Counted from the first letter of the stretch, positions 14,292 through 23,304 are shown. The stretch is 32,283 nucleotides of DNA from Planctomicrobium piriforme (GCA_945860955.1 CAMATH010000097.1:1-32283), one strand, 5' to 3'. Notes: generated from the letters alone by a model not told the origin. Program-made: numbers and translations.

Positions 14292-16523
14292 TCATCTCTG
14301 AGACTTCAATTCCAGCACGATTCCCAAGGTCTCCCCCAGCGCCCGCATTCCCCGCCGCCACAGAGAAATCCTCCGGGTTTGAATTCGCGCGCGGCCGGTT
14401 TGCCTTAACAGAGTTTGTAACGGAGCCGGGTCAAGTGTCACGCGGGCCTGGTACACGGTTCCCACAGGTCGCGTGACACCGCGTTCGTCAACGCGTACTG
14501 GCAGATCGGCGTGACGAGTGAGCGCCGGGGGAATTGCGGTCAGCTCCACTTGTGACACGTCGTGAATCGTGCCATGCATTGGGCTCCACGGACATTGGTC
14601 GAGCAACACATCGACCGAGTCCCCCCGGCCGATGAATTCAATCTGATTCTGATTGACCAGCAGCCGCACTTCCCGTGATTGCGGATCCCCGACTTCGCAG
14701 ACCCGCGTTCCCATTTCGAGATAACATCCCAGATTGCGCGCCTCCAGCGGCGTGCCACTCCACCCGGCGAGCCGGTCGTCGTCGACCGGAGTCTGTTTCT
14801 CGGGCGGGGGAAGAACCACGCCGTCCCGGGGGGCCCGCAGCACCAGTCGACGCTCGTCTTCCAGCTTGCGCTCCAGTCGCGCTTCCACCGCCGCCAACGC
14901 CTCTTCCGTCGTCGGAATCTCGGCGGCGGCCAATGGATCGCCCCCCTGTCGGCGTCGCAGATTTTCCAGCCTGAGTCGCGATCGGTCGCGCTCGGACTTT
15001 AAGCGGTCGATCTCCAGTGACAACTCCCGGTTCTGCAGAACCGCGATCTCGTCGCCCGCCGAGACCTCTGTCCCAGCCGCGCATGCCCGCAGCAATGTCC
15101 CGGGAATCGAGACGTAAACCGCGTCGGCACCGGCGGACTCGATCATCGCGAGGGTGCGTTCGGAATGCGGCCACGGTGTGAACAATACCGCGGTGATGAG
15201 TGCGAGCGCTGTCGCGACAATGAGCACTCGTCGTCGACGAATTGCGGGGGGAACCCGGGTCGGGGTATTGATCCGTTGAACCAGCTTCCGAACGGGGGGG
15301 ACCACCATCCCCAACACCAATACCAGAGCCAGCGCTCCCGTCAAAGAATCGAGGTGGTAGGGAGCGAGCGTGGTCGCCACCAGCCACAGGATCGAGCCAA
15401 TCAGCAGGATTCGCCACATCCAGGAGCCGCACGCGTAGGCCACGAGTCCCACTTGTTCCATCGGACGCGATCGAAACCCCAGCCGCGATTCGTCACCCCA
15501 AACGAGCCGGCACCAGTGAGTCAGTGTGTCGTTCGCACGCTGCGCCAGATTCGGAATCTCCAGGAAGTCTGCCAGGGCGTAATATCCGTCATACCGCATC
15601 AGGGGATTGGCGTTGAACGCGATTGTCGCGAAGGAACAGACCACCACGACGCTGCCGCACAGTGCCTGAAAAAAACCCGGCTGACTGAACCACCACAACC
15701 AGCCCGCCATGGTCGCCAGCAGCAGGTCCACCCACACTCCCGCGACGCTGACAGCGATCCGTTGCCATTTTCCCGGGAGCATCCAGGCATCCGAAACATC
15801 GCAATACAGGCAGGGTGTGAAGACCAGAAACAGGATCCCCAATTCGTGGCATTCGGCCCCGAATCGCTTGCAGACCAGTCCATGCCCCATTTCATGCAGC
15901 ACTTTGGTCACACCCAGGGAGATTGGCAGGAGCAACAACCCGGCTCCCGAAAGATAGGGTTCGGTTTCGCCGGCACGCCGAACGATGGTGTCGGCATGCA
16001 ACAGCGCGAAATTCAGCGTGACGAAAACCCAAACGCTCCCCACGGCAAGCGCCGCGGGGTGCCACAACCACCGCGTGACGGGTTGTAATGCGCGGAGTGC
16101 TTGGTCGGGATCGATTCCGCGGAGTCGAATCGCGAGGGGATTGAGGACCGTCCGCAACAATTCGGCCCGACGCTCCCGGCCCGAGGCTGCCAGCAACTCC
16201 TGATCCTGATCACCCGCACGTGAGACGACCAGACCCTGACGGTGGAATTGCGCGAGTGACGCTTCCAATTCGTGCCGGGACAAGGACTGCGGCGGGAAGC
16301 GGCGTTGGAAGTCCAGCCGCAGTGTTTCGACATCCATCGTGCCGTCGAGATGGGAGAGGATCCACCACGACTCTTCGGTCATGTGGAAATACCGACGCGA
16401 CAACGGATCTTTGACCGCCCACACGGTTCCGGAGCCAATCCGTTGGGGTTGCGCCACCAGGTCGACTCGTCGACGGACTCGTAACAGATGGTCAGGTGGC
16501 GTCTCCATCGCGACGGCGAACAT
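14292..16523 (-). CDS. M50-type membrane zinc peptidase fused to an HlyD-like adaptor, with a PqqD-like N-terminal domain
   Basis: A 743-residue membrane protein in three parts. Residues about 25-105 look like a winged-helix/PqqD-like domain (WAVKDPLSRRYFHMTEESWW, then LDGTMDVETLRLDFQRRF). Residues about 150-450 are a multi-pass M50 (site-2 protease) domain: HEMGH at 210-214 supplies two zinc ligands and the general base, and NANPLMRYDGYY at 304-315 carries Asp312, the usual third ligand. Residues about 455-743 resemble an HlyD/RND periplasmic adaptor: a biotinyl-lipoyl-like hairpin (SIPGTLLRA...GTEVSAGDEIAVLQN), a coiled coil (about 500-585), the second lipoyl half (LRAPRDGVVLPP) and a beta-barrel region. 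Such fusions might cleave or export peptides across the membrane. ATG at 16523 is the chosen start; an ATG five codons later is equally possible. The substrate is unknown. Confidence 0.87.
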   Translation of the reverse strand: MFAVAMETPPDHLLRVRRRVDLVAQPQRIGSGTVWAVKDPLSRRYFHMTEESWWILSHLDGTMDVETLRLDFQRRFPPQSLSRHELEASLAQFHRQGLVVSRAGDQDQELLAASGRERRAELLRTVLNPLAIRLRGIDPDQALRALQPVTRWLWHPAALAVGSVWVFVTLNFALLHADTIVRRAGETEPYLSGAGLLLLPISLGVTKVLHEMGHGLVCKRFGAECHELGILFLVFTPCLYCDVSDAWMLPGKWQRIAVSVAGVWVDLLLATMAGWLWWFSQPGFFQALCGSVVVVCSFATIAFNANPLMRYDGYYALADFLEIPNLAQRANDTLTHWCRLVWGDESRLGFRSRPMEQVGLVAYACGSWMWRILLIGSILWLVATTLAPYHLDSLTGALALVLVLGMVVPPVRKLVQRINTPTRVPPAIRRRRVLIVATALALITAVLFTPWPHSERTLAMIESAGADAVYVSIPGTLLRACAAGTEVSAGDEIAVLQNRELSLEIDRLKSERDRSRLRLENLRRRQGGDPLAAAEIPTTEEALAAVEARLERKLEDERRLVLRAPRDGVVLPPPEKQTPVDDDRLAGWSGTPLEARNLGCYLEMGTRVCEVGDPQSREVRLLVNQNQIEFIGRGDSVDVLLDQCPWSPMHGTIHDVSQVELTAIPPALTRHADLPVRVDERGVTRPVGTVYQARVTLDPAPLQTLLRQTGRARIQTRRISLWRRGMRALGETLGIVLELKSQR

Positions 16524-16798
16524 TCTTTGAACTGGCAGTCTGGTGTCGATCCGGTCGTCAGGTCGATGTGGCGCGCGACGGTTTGAGTTCCGATTCCAGC
16601 AGATGCCGCGAACAAAGGCAATCGGGAATTCAAATGCCCATATTTGCAGTTCTTACCCTGGTTCTTTTAGACTTTTGTGTACGCAGATCGGCACGATTCA
16701 AAAATCAGCTTGCGGTTGTCACAATCCGCTACGGCATTCGCCGCATCACTCGTCACCATTCCGCCGCTTCCCCTTTTCACGTCACCCCGGGGGGCCTG

Positions 16799-18571
16799 AT
16801 GGCCTGTTTTCGTCCCACGCATCTTTTGTCGCGAGGCTGGTTGCCGCTGGCGCTGGCGTTGTGCCTGTCGACCGGCTGCAACTGGCGCGGCGAAGAGGCC
16901 GTGCCAACACGGGGACCGAATTCCAGACCCGGGGATTCCCCTGACATAGCCAGCGATTCCCCTTGGCTGACGGAGATCACGACCGGGGCCGGAGTGACGT
17001 TTACCCGGGAGCCGGAACGTCACGAAGCGTATTTCATGCCTGAAATCATGGGATCCGGGGGGGGATTCCTGGACTACGACGGCGACAACCGACTCGATTT
17101 CGTGTTGATTGACGCGTTGTGGGGTTCGGGGGCCGATTCGGCGACGACACAAATCGTTCTCTACCGCCAAAACGACGATGGAACTTTCGCCGACGTCTCG
17201 GCTCTCGCAGGTTTCCGCCGGGTTCCGGGTTACGGAGTCGGACTGGCGATTGGCGACGTCGACGCCGACGGTGACCCGGACCTGTACCAGACCTGCTTTG
17301 GCACCGACAGGTTCTACCTCAACAACGGGGATGGGACTTTTTCCGAGAAGGCCAACGCGTTCGATGTGCCCAATCCCCGCTGGGGGACGGCGGCGACCTT
17401 TTTTGACTACGACGGTGATGGAGCGCTCGACCTCTACGTCGTCAACTACCTCGATTATTACCCCGGGACGCATTGCGACGACAATCGCCAGCGCCCGGAT
17501 TACTGCGGCCCCACCGCGTTTAACGGCACTTTGGGCAAACTGTACCGAAATCTCGGTGGGCAGAATGAGGCCGGCAACGTCTTTACCGACGTGACGTCAG
17601 AAGTCGGACTGACGGGGCCAATCGGTCCGGGATTGGGGTTGGTCTGTCGGGATTTTGACGGAGATGGTCGGCCCGATATCTATATCGCCTACGACCAATT
17701 CCCCAACCCGCTCTCACTGCAACAGCCGAACGGGAGTTTTCGGGAAGACGGAGCGGCTCGCGGCTTGGCCACGAACGGTCTCGGAAAACCGCAGGCGAGC
17801 ATGGGAGTCGCATGGGGAGATTTCAACGCCGATGGTCAGTGTGATCTGTTCATCACCAATATCCGCGGAGAAATCAACACGCTGTACCTGGGAACTCCCG
17901 CCGGGACGTTTCGCGACGCGACGTCGATGTCGGGGATCGCCATGTCGAGTCTGACGATGACCGGCTTTGGCGTCGCCGCTGTCGACCTGGAACTTGACGG
18001 CGATCTCGATCTCGTGGTGGTCAATGGGAGAGTTCGTCGGGATGCCCCCCTGCCGGGTTCGAGCCTCGACACATTTTGGAACGACTACGCCGAGCCTTCC
18101 CAGGTCTTTCTGAATGATGGGTCCGCGAAATTCCGCGACGCGTCCCGGCTCGCGGGCATCCTGGGGAGTCGCAATGAAATCGCCCGTTCGCTGTCCACAG
18201 GTGACATTGATGACGACGGCGATCTCGATCTGCTGGTGACATTGTGTGCCGGCCCCGCGCGGCTGTGGCGCAACGACGCTCCGCGCAGGGGACATTGGTT
18301 GCGACTGCGATTGATCGATTCCCTGGGCAATCGCGACGCGATCGGCGCGCGTGTCACGGTGCGGGCGGCAAATCGCGAATTCACCCGGGAAGTCAATCCG
18401 TCTTCGAGTTACCTCGCCAGCAACGATCTCCGATTGCACTTTGGCTTGGGAGAGAGCGCCAGTTACGATGGAATTGAAGTTCAGTGGCGGGACGGAGTAG
18501 GCCAGCATTTTCCCGCGGGGGAAGCCGACCGCGAGATTGTTCTTCGCCGGGAATCGCCCCCACGCCCGTAG
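16799..18571 (+). CDS. CRTAC1-family lipoprotein (FG-GAP/VCBS repeats and ASPIC/UnbV domain)
   Basis: A 590-residue secreted lipoprotein. The ATG at 16799 gives a lipoprotein signal peptide (LPLALALCLSTGC, lipobox Cys27); upstream in-frame sequence lacks such features. The body has seven Asp-rich FG-GAP/VCBS repeats, each with a DxDxDGxxD-like calcium loop: FLDYDGDNRLDFVLI, IGDVDADGDPDLYQT, FFDYDGDGALDLYVV, CRDFDGDGRPDIYIA, WGDFNADGQCDLFIT, AVDLELDGDLDLVVV and TGDIDDDGDLDLLVT. These form a beta-propeller similar to integrin alpha chains. The C-terminal 110 residues match the ASPIC/UnbV domain (RGHWLRLRLIDSLGNRDAIG, REVNPSSSYLASNDLRLHFG, VQWRDGVGQHF). It is probably extracellular or periplasmic, calcium-stabilised and involved in binding; no enzyme activity is implied. 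It is followed 41 bases later by an ATP-grasp-like gene and is divergent from the M50-HlyD gene. Confidence 0.92.
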   Translation: MACFRPTHLLSRGWLPLALALCLSTGCNWRGEEAVPTRGPNSRPGDSPDIASDSPWLTEITTGAGVTFTREPERHEAYFMPEIMGSGGGFLDYDGDNRLDFVLIDALWGSGADSATTQIVLYRQNDDGTFADVSALAGFRRVPGYGVGLAIGDVDADGDPDLYQTCFGTDRFYLNNGDGTFSEKANAFDVPNPRWGTAATFFDYDGDGALDLYVVNYLDYYPGTHCDDNRQRPDYCGPTAFNGTLGKLYRNLGGQNEAGNVFTDVTSEVGLTGPIGPGLGLVCRDFDGDGRPDIYIAYDQFPNPLSLQQPNGSFREDGAARGLATNGLGKPQASMGVAWGDFNADGQCDLFITNIRGEINTLYLGTPAGTFRDATSMSGIAMSSLTMTGFGVAAVDLELDGDLDLVVVNGRVRRDAPLPGSSLDTFWNDYAEPSQVFLNDGSAKFRDASRLAGILGSRNEIARSLSTGDIDDDGDLDLLVTLCAGPARLWRNDAPRRGHWLRLRLIDSLGNRDAIGARVTVRAANREFTREVNPSSSYLASNDLRLHFGLGESASYDGIEVQWRDGVGQHFPAGEADREIVLRRESPPRP

Positions 18572-18612
18572 TAGGCGATTCACCACGTTTTTCAGCCAAC
18601 AGGCCGGTGGAC

Positions 18613-19857
18613 ATGCCCCGCGTTTTATTCGGGAATTTTGACTGCGAATACGACTGGGCCACCGCCAACCCTCCCGCCTCCTGCCCGCCTGCCGCTCGGG
18701 ATACCGTAAAGGCCGATTCCCATCGGACCCCGAATCGAGCTATCCGTCGGGCTGCGCTGCACAGCGACGCGCTGGTCCCGGCCTGGCTGGCGATTTCCGA
18801 GGCGGAGGATTGCGTATTGACCAACGTGCCCCTTGCTGCCGAGGATTTCCACGATTTGTGCAGTTCGGCGGTGACGATTCCGAGGTTTGTCACGCAACCA
18901 CACGACATCGCTGACCTGTCAGAACGCGAATTCGTACCGTGGGGTTGGACGAATGATGCGCTTCAAATGGCCCAGCGGTTTGGAGCCAGGATTCTTGGCC
19001 CAGACCCGGCGATTGTGGCACGCGTGAACTCACGGCGATTTCGGTTTGAGCTGGAAGTCGCGCTGGGAATCGCCATTTCCGGCAGCCGACTGATTGAATT
19101 CAGGGAGGGGTTCGAACCGGCGCTTCGCGCCTTGCCACAGCCCGAAGCGGGCTGGATCCTGAAGGCGAATTTCGGGATGTCCGGCCGCGAGGCGATTCGA
19201 GGTCGCGGTCCGGCTCCGTCTGAGGCTCACATTCGGTTCCTGGAATCACGACTTCTCCATTCCGGACCGCTGGTCCTGGAGCCGTTGCTTCGGCCAGTGC
19301 GTGAAGCGGGGATTCAGTGGGAAATTCCGCGCGACGGTTCACCTCAACTGATAGGAGTGGCCGAACAGGTTGTCGTCGGAGGGAGTTGGCGTGGCAGCCG
19401 CTTTTCCGATGTGAACAATCCGCCGCGAGAATGGGACGACGCGATCGCAAACACCCGAACAGTGGCCGATTGCGTCCAGCGGGCCGGGTATTGGGGACCG
19501 TTGGGGTTGGACTCGATGAGGTACGAAATAGCGGACGGTTCCCAATCTCTCCGCGGCCTGCAGGATCTCAATGCCCGACTCACGATGGGGCGACTCGCGT
19601 TGGGGTGGCGGCGGATCACGCCGCCTGGTTGGTGTGCCTCGTGGTTGTCACTGCCCAATCCGACGCCTGAAGCGAATGGTGAACTGCGGACTCGGATGGA
19701 CTCAGTAACGCGCGACTGGAATGGTCAGGCCCGCGTTATTGTCACCAGCCCGCAGTCACGAACGACGGTGGCGGGTGGCCGAACCACCGTGTTGGTCCAG
19801 GCGGAGACCTTCGCAATTCGCAGCGGTGTCGAAGCCCGGTTGCTCGCTCTGGCGTGA
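18613..19857 (+). CDS. ATP-grasp-like protein of unknown substrate
   Basis: A 414-residue cytoplasmic protein. The ATG at 18613 is preceded by GGTGG and begins MPRVLFGNFDCEYDW, a plausible first strand; the open frame upstream overlaps the CRTAC1 gene and lacks protein character. The order of motifs suggests an ATP-grasp enzyme: a pre-ATP-grasp half (1-130), then ARVNSRRFRFELEVALG (136-152), an ATP-lysine-like strand WILKANFGMSGR (181-192; Lys184), an acidic hinge LVLEPLLRP (220-228) and a metal/ATP-binding end, GPLGLDSMRYE (295-305) and LQDLNARLTMGRLALGW (316-332), where the Asp/Asn pair replaces the usual E-x-N. ATP-grasp enzymes ligate a carboxylate to an amine or thiol through an acyl phosphate. 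The substrate here is unknown. It lies 41 bases after the CRTAC1 gene and is probably cotranscribed. Confidence 0.68.
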   Translation: MPRVLFGNFDCEYDWATANPPASCPPAARDTVKADSHRTPNRAIRRAALHSDALVPAWLAISEAEDCVLTNVPLAAEDFHDLCSSAVTIPRFVTQPHDIADLSEREFVPWGWTNDALQMAQRFGARILGPDPAIVARVNSRRFRFELEVALGIAISGSRLIEFREGFEPALRALPQPEAGWILKANFGMSGREAIRGRGPAPSEAHIRFLESRLLHSGPLVLEPLLRPVREAGIQWEIPRDGSPQLIGVAEQVVVGGSWRGSRFSDVNNPPREWDDAIANTRTVADCVQRAGYWGPLGLDSMRYEIADGSQSLRGLQDLNARLTMGRLALGWRRITPPGWCASWLSLPNPTPEANGELRTRMDSVTRDWNGQARVIVTSPQSRTTVAGGRTTVLVQAETFAIRSGVEARLLALA

Positions 19858-19918
19858 ATGGGGGCCACACAGCCGACCGTTCCAAAGGAACAATCGAGTC
19901 AGGTGCTAACAGTGCGAG

Positions 19919-19947
19919 GGTAGTGTGGATTTTAATCCACGCTAACC
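19919..19947. repeat. Palindromic hairpin centred on GTGGATT-TT-AATCCAC
   Basis: AGTGTGGATT (19922-19931) pairs with AATCCACGCT (19934-19943) across a 2-base centre, with one G-T pair, and three more pairs beyond a bulged A (19919-19921 with 19944, 19946 and 19947). It lies 62 bases after the ATP-grasp stop codon. It has no T tract, so it is not an obvious terminator. A dispersed palindromic repeat or a protein-binding site are both possible. Confidence 0.5.
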
Positions 19948-20204
19948 TACTTTATGACCACATCTTAAGCACCACCGGCGGCGAAACTGGCACCGTGGTG
20001 GAGTGCCACTGACAATCGACATTCTCAGCGCGTGATGAGCAGCCTCCCCAGCAGATCATGAACGCCAGCTTACTGGTGATGACGTCCTCGCCGGACGATC
20101 AGAATTCCACCGAACATCGCATTCCTTGCGAATGACTGTTTTCGAGCCGCGTGGAGTATAATCCCGCACGCGCCCCGACTCTGCCACACTGACTTCGCCG
20201 GATC

Positions 20205-20236
20205 TTCACATTTTCTTAATAATCCACACCTAAAAT
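20205..20236 (+). promoter_or_regulatory. Candidate Pho box and -10 for the pst operon
   Basis: TTCACA (20205-20210), five bases, then TTAATA (20216-20221) form a direct repeat like the TT-A-CA half-sites bound by PhoP/PhoB-type regulators. TAAAAT (20231-20236), nine bases later, is a good -10. The arrangement of a Pho box in place of a -35 about ten bases upstream of a -10 is known from Pho-controlled promoters. The site lies 48 bases before the pstS start. No phoB/phoR gene is visible here, so control by phosphate is inferred from position. Confidence 0.4.
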
Positions 20237-20283
20237 TTCGGCAGACGAACACTGAAGAGTTGCTCACACGGACAGGTGGATGG

Positions 20284-21411
20284 ATGTCGACTATCGCATT
20301 AAGTCGCTACACGGCGGCAGGGCTGTTGGCGGGATTGCTTTTTGTTGGATGCGGTCCCTCAGGGAATTCAAATTCGCCGACGGGTGGGACGGGAGCCACG
20401 GGTTCGAGCGGGGCCGGTTCCGAATCGACAGGGGCCGGGACGGAATTGAAGAGCGATTTGCTAGCCCCTGCGGAATTGGCCAAACTGAGTGGGAAGATTC
20501 AGATTGACGGCTCCAGCAGCCTGTTTCCGGTCTCTGAAGCGGTCGGAGAGGACTTTCAGATCGCCGTCAAGAAAAAGGTTCAAGTGCCGATCGCTCACGC
20601 CGGCACGGGCGGCGGGATGAAGCGGTTCGTCCGAGGTGAAATCGACATCTGTGACGCGTCGCGTCCGATTTCCGAATCGGAAATGGCGGGTTGTAAAGAG
20701 GCGGGGATCGAATTCATCGAATTGCCCGTCTGCTTCGACGCACTCACCATCGTCGTGCATACGTCGAACAAGCTGAATTCCATCACGGTTGACCAGTTGA
20801 AGACCATCTGGGAACCGGATGCCGAGAAGAAGGTTGTGAAATGGAATCAGGTCGACCCGACCTGGCCAGATTCCGACTTGCGGCTGTTCGGAGCCGGCTC
20901 GGACTCGGGCACGTTTGACTACTTCACCGAAGCAACCGTCGGAAAAGCTCGATCGAGCCGCAAGGACTACAATGCCAGTGAGGACGACAACACGCTGGTC
21001 CAGGGGGTCAAAGGGGACGCCGGTGCGCTCGGGTACATCCCCTTCGCCTACTACACTGAAAACACGAAGGCGGTGAAGGCGCTGGCGGTCGACTGGGAAA
21101 AGGACGATTTGGGTCCGGTTGAACCGACGCTGGAAAACGTTCTGGCGGCGAAATACAACCCGCTGTCGCGGCCGCTGTTTTTGTACGTGAACCGAAAGTC
21201 GGCCGACCGCCCGGAGGTCAAGGCGTTCGTGGAATACTACATCGTCAACGCCACCAAACTGGTGACCGAGGTGAAGTACATGCCACTGCCTGGCGACGAA
21301 TACCAGTTGGTGCTGAACCGGTTCCGCGAATTGAAGGTGGGATCGGCGTTCAAGGGAAAACCTGAGGTCGGAGTGAAGATTCAAGATATCCTCGCCCGGG
21401 AAGTCCAGTGA
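20284..21411 (+). CDS. pstS: Phosphate ABC transporter substrate-binding lipoprotein PstS
   Basis: A 375-residue phosphate-binding protein. The ATG at 20284 gives a lipoprotein signal peptide with lipobox LFVGC (Cys23); a TTG eight codons upstream is an alternative. A Gly/Ser/Thr-rich linker (24-55) tethers the binding domain. Phosphate-binding motifs are visible: DGSSSLFPVSEAV (75-87), AGTGGGMKRF (106-115), ICDASRPI (122-129) and GAGSDSGTFDYF (203-214). GDAGALGYIPFAYY matches the second lobe. It belongs to the PstS family and should deliver inorganic phosphate to PstC/PstA in the membrane. It is the first gene of the pst operon; its last codon overlaps a GTG that could start pstC. A candidate Pho box lies upstream. 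Confidence 0.96.
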   Translation: MSTIALSRYTAAGLLAGLLFVGCGPSGNSNSPTGGTGATGSSGAGSESTGAGTELKSDLLAPAELAKLSGKIQIDGSSSLFPVSEAVGEDFQIAVKKKVQVPIAHAGTGGGMKRFVRGEIDICDASRPISESEMAGCKEAGIEFIELPVCFDALTIVVHTSNKLNSITVDQLKTIWEPDAEKKVVKWNQVDPTWPDSDLRLFGAGSDSGTFDYFTEATVGKARSSRKDYNASEDDNTLVQGVKGDAGALGYIPFAYYTENTKAVKALAVDWEKDDLGPVEPTLENVLAAKYNPLSRPLFLYVNRKSADRPEVKAFVEYYIVNATKLVTEVKYMPLPGDEYQLVLNRFRELKVGSAFKGKPEVGVKIQDILAREVQ

Positions 21412-21428
21412 CCCCTGAGGGTAGTGCC

Positions 21429-22382
21429 ATGCCGGACTCCGTCGGAGACGCCAGCTCGCCCCTTCCCGGTTGGGTGAATGGGCGTTCTCCGCTGTTTGGA
21501 ACCGGCCGACCGCGGTGGAGAGAACGGCTGATTGAATTCGGCCTGTTCCTGGCGGCGTTCGCCTCGGTCGCGGTGACGGCGGGGATTGTGGTGGTACTCA
21601 TCGCTGAGTCGGCGATGTTTTTCCGCACCGTTCCGCTGGTCGACTTTCTGTTCGGAACGGCGTGGGCGCCGACCTTCGAGCCGCCAGAGTTTGGGATCTT
21701 GCCTCTGGTGTGTGGCACTCTGGTGACCACGATTGTCGCCCTGCTGGTCGCATTGCCAATCGGTTCGATTGTCGCGATCTATTTGAGTGAATACGCGCCG
21801 TTTTCGGTTCGTGAGTTCCTCAAGCCGACGTTAGAGCTGCTGAGCGCGATTCCGACCGTGGTTTACGGTTACTTCGCGCTCTTGATCGTGAGCCCGGCAC
21901 TGAGAAAAGTGTTTGTTGACATGCCCGGTTCGAATATGTTGAGCGCGGGCATCGTGATGGGATTGATGATCATCCCGTACGTCAGTTCGCTGAGCGAAGA
22001 CGCCATGCGTTCGGTCCCCATGCTATTGCGGGAAGGGGCTTACGCGCTGGGGGCGAACAAGATGATCACCGCGCTGCGTGTGGTGTACCCCGCAGCACTC
22101 TCCGGGATTGGTTCCGCGTACATTCTGGGAATCTCCCGCGCGATTGGTGAAACGATGATTGTGGCGATCGCCGCCGGTGGGCAGGCAAATTTCACGTTGG
22201 ATCCCCGTCAGCCCGGCCAGACGATCACCGCGTATATCGTCCAGGTCTCGATGGGAGACGTGCCTCGCGGCGCGATTGGCTATCAGTCGATTTTCGCCGC
22301 CGGCCTGGTGCTGTTCCTGTCAACGTTGGGCTTCAACATCTGCGGATACATCCTTCGCAAACGCTTTCGGGAGAGCTACTGA
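21429..22382 (+). CDS. pstC: Phosphate ABC transporter permease PstC
   Basis: A 317-residue inner-membrane permease from the ATG at 21429, which has GAGGG upstream; a GTG at 21408 overlapping the pstS stop would add seven residues. About six membrane segments are visible, the first near FLAAFASVAVTAGIVVVLIA. The BPD-transport signature lies in LREGAYALGANKMITALRVV followed by YPAALSGIGSAYILGISRAIG, the cytoplasmic loop that contacts PstB. IYLSEYAPFSVREFLKPTLE and SAIPTVVYGYFAL are typical of PstC. It pairs with PstA to form the phosphate channel. The stop codon overlaps the pstA start (TGATG), indicating translational coupling. PstC is preferred over PstA on gene order and on the large periplasmic loop between the first two segments. 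Confidence 0.95.
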   Translation: MPDSVGDASSPLPGWVNGRSPLFGTGRPRWRERLIEFGLFLAAFASVAVTAGIVVVLIAESAMFFRTVPLVDFLFGTAWAPTFEPPEFGILPLVCGTLVTTIVALLVALPIGSIVAIYLSEYAPFSVREFLKPTLELLSAIPTVVYGYFALLIVSPALRKVFVDMPGSNMLSAGIVMGLMIIPYVSSLSEDAMRSVPMLLREGAYALGANKMITALRVVYPAALSGIGSAYILGISRAIGETMIVAIAAGGQANFTLDPRQPGQTITAYIVQVSMGDVPRGAIGYQSIFAAGLVLFLSTLGFNICGYILRKRFRESY

Positions 22383-23293
22383 TGAGTGGCACCGCGGCGT
22401 TAATCGCGTTGAGGAAACGGCAGGATCGCTGGTTCGCGATCCTGGGGCTGGCCTGCACGCTGGTCGGCGTCGTCACCCTGGGGGTATTGCTTTCCGGATT
22501 GATCTCGGATGGCTACCAGCGGTTGTTTGATCCGACGTTCTACAATTCGTTTCCGTCGCGCCATGCGGCCAAGGCGGGAATTCTCTCTCCCTTGGTTGGA
22601 TCGTTGCTGCTGGCGTTGATCACAATCGTTCTCGCAGTGCCCTTGGGCGTCGCGGCAGGGGTTTACCTCGAAGAGTACGCCCCGCGGAACTGGTTGACGA
22701 CGATCATCGAGATCAATATCGCGAATCTGGCGGGGGTGCCGTCGATCATCTTCGGTTTACTGGCGCTGGGGCTGTTGATTTACGGACTGGGGATGCCGCG
22801 CTCAACGCTGGTTGGCGGGATCGCGTTGGGATTGCTGGTGTTGCCGATTGTGATTGTGACGACGCGGGAGGCGCTACGTGCGATTCCACAGGGAATTCGC
22901 GAGGCGGCCTACGCGCTCGGGGCGACGAAGTGGCAGGTGGTGCAGCATCATTTGTTGCCTTATTCAATGGGGGGAATCGCGACCGGCACGATTATCGCCA
23001 TGTCGCGCGCCCTGGGGGAAAGCGCCCCTTTGATGACGATTGGGGCGGTCACGTTCATTACTTTTCTTCCCCCGGCCCCCGTTCAGTCGAATCCACCGTT
23101 TGTCAATTTTGAGTGGCTGAATTCGGAATTCACCGCGATGCCCATTCAAATGTTCAACTGGATCTCGCGACCGCAGGCGGAGTTCAATTCGCTGGCGGCG
23201 TCGGCGGGAATCGTGTTGATCGCGCTGACGCTGTCGTTGAACGCGGCGGCGATCGTGTTGAGATACCGGTTGCGACAACGGATCAAGTGGTAA
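22382..23293 (+). CDS. pstA: Phosphate ABC transporter permease PstA
   Basis: A 303-residue inner-membrane permease whose ATG overlaps the pstC stop in TGATG. There are about six membrane segments, beginning with [20 protein letters not shown]. Typical PstA motifs are [40 protein letters not shown] and the ATPase-contact loop [20 protein letters not shown] followed by [16 protein letters not shown]. It forms the phosphate channel with PstC, powered by PstB. The pstB start follows 11 bases after its stop. Confidence 0.95.
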   Translation: MSGTAALIALRKRQDRWFAILGLACTLVGVVTLGVLLSGLISDGYQRLFDPTFYNSFPSRHAAKAGILSPLVGSLLLALITIVLAVPLGVAAGVYLEEYAPRNWLTTIIEINIANLAGVPSIIFGLLALGLLIYGLGMPRSTLVGGIALGLLVLPIVIVTTREALRAIPQGIREAAYALGATKWQVVQHHLLPYSMGGIATGTIIAMSRALGESAPLMTIGAVTFITFLPPAPVQSNPPFVNFEWLNSEFTAMPIQMFNWISRPQAEFNSLAASAGIVLIALTLSLNAAAIVLRYRLRQRIKW

Positions 23294-23304
23294 GGAATCC
23301 CGTC

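Larger units (their letters stand above)
19858..20283. promoter_or_regulatory. Upstream regulatory region of the pst operon
   Basis: About 426 bases without a gene. It holds a hairpin at 19919-19947, a perfect TATAAT at 20157-20162 with no clear -35 partner, and the candidate Pho box/-10 at 20205-20236, each discussed separately or in the findings. No other structure stands out. Confidence 0.55.

Noticed and set aside
15165-16088. A 307-codon open frame on the plus strand opposite the M50-HlyD gene
   Set aside because: The translation is His/Gln/Arg-rich without domain features, while the minus strand carries intact zinc and adaptor motifs.
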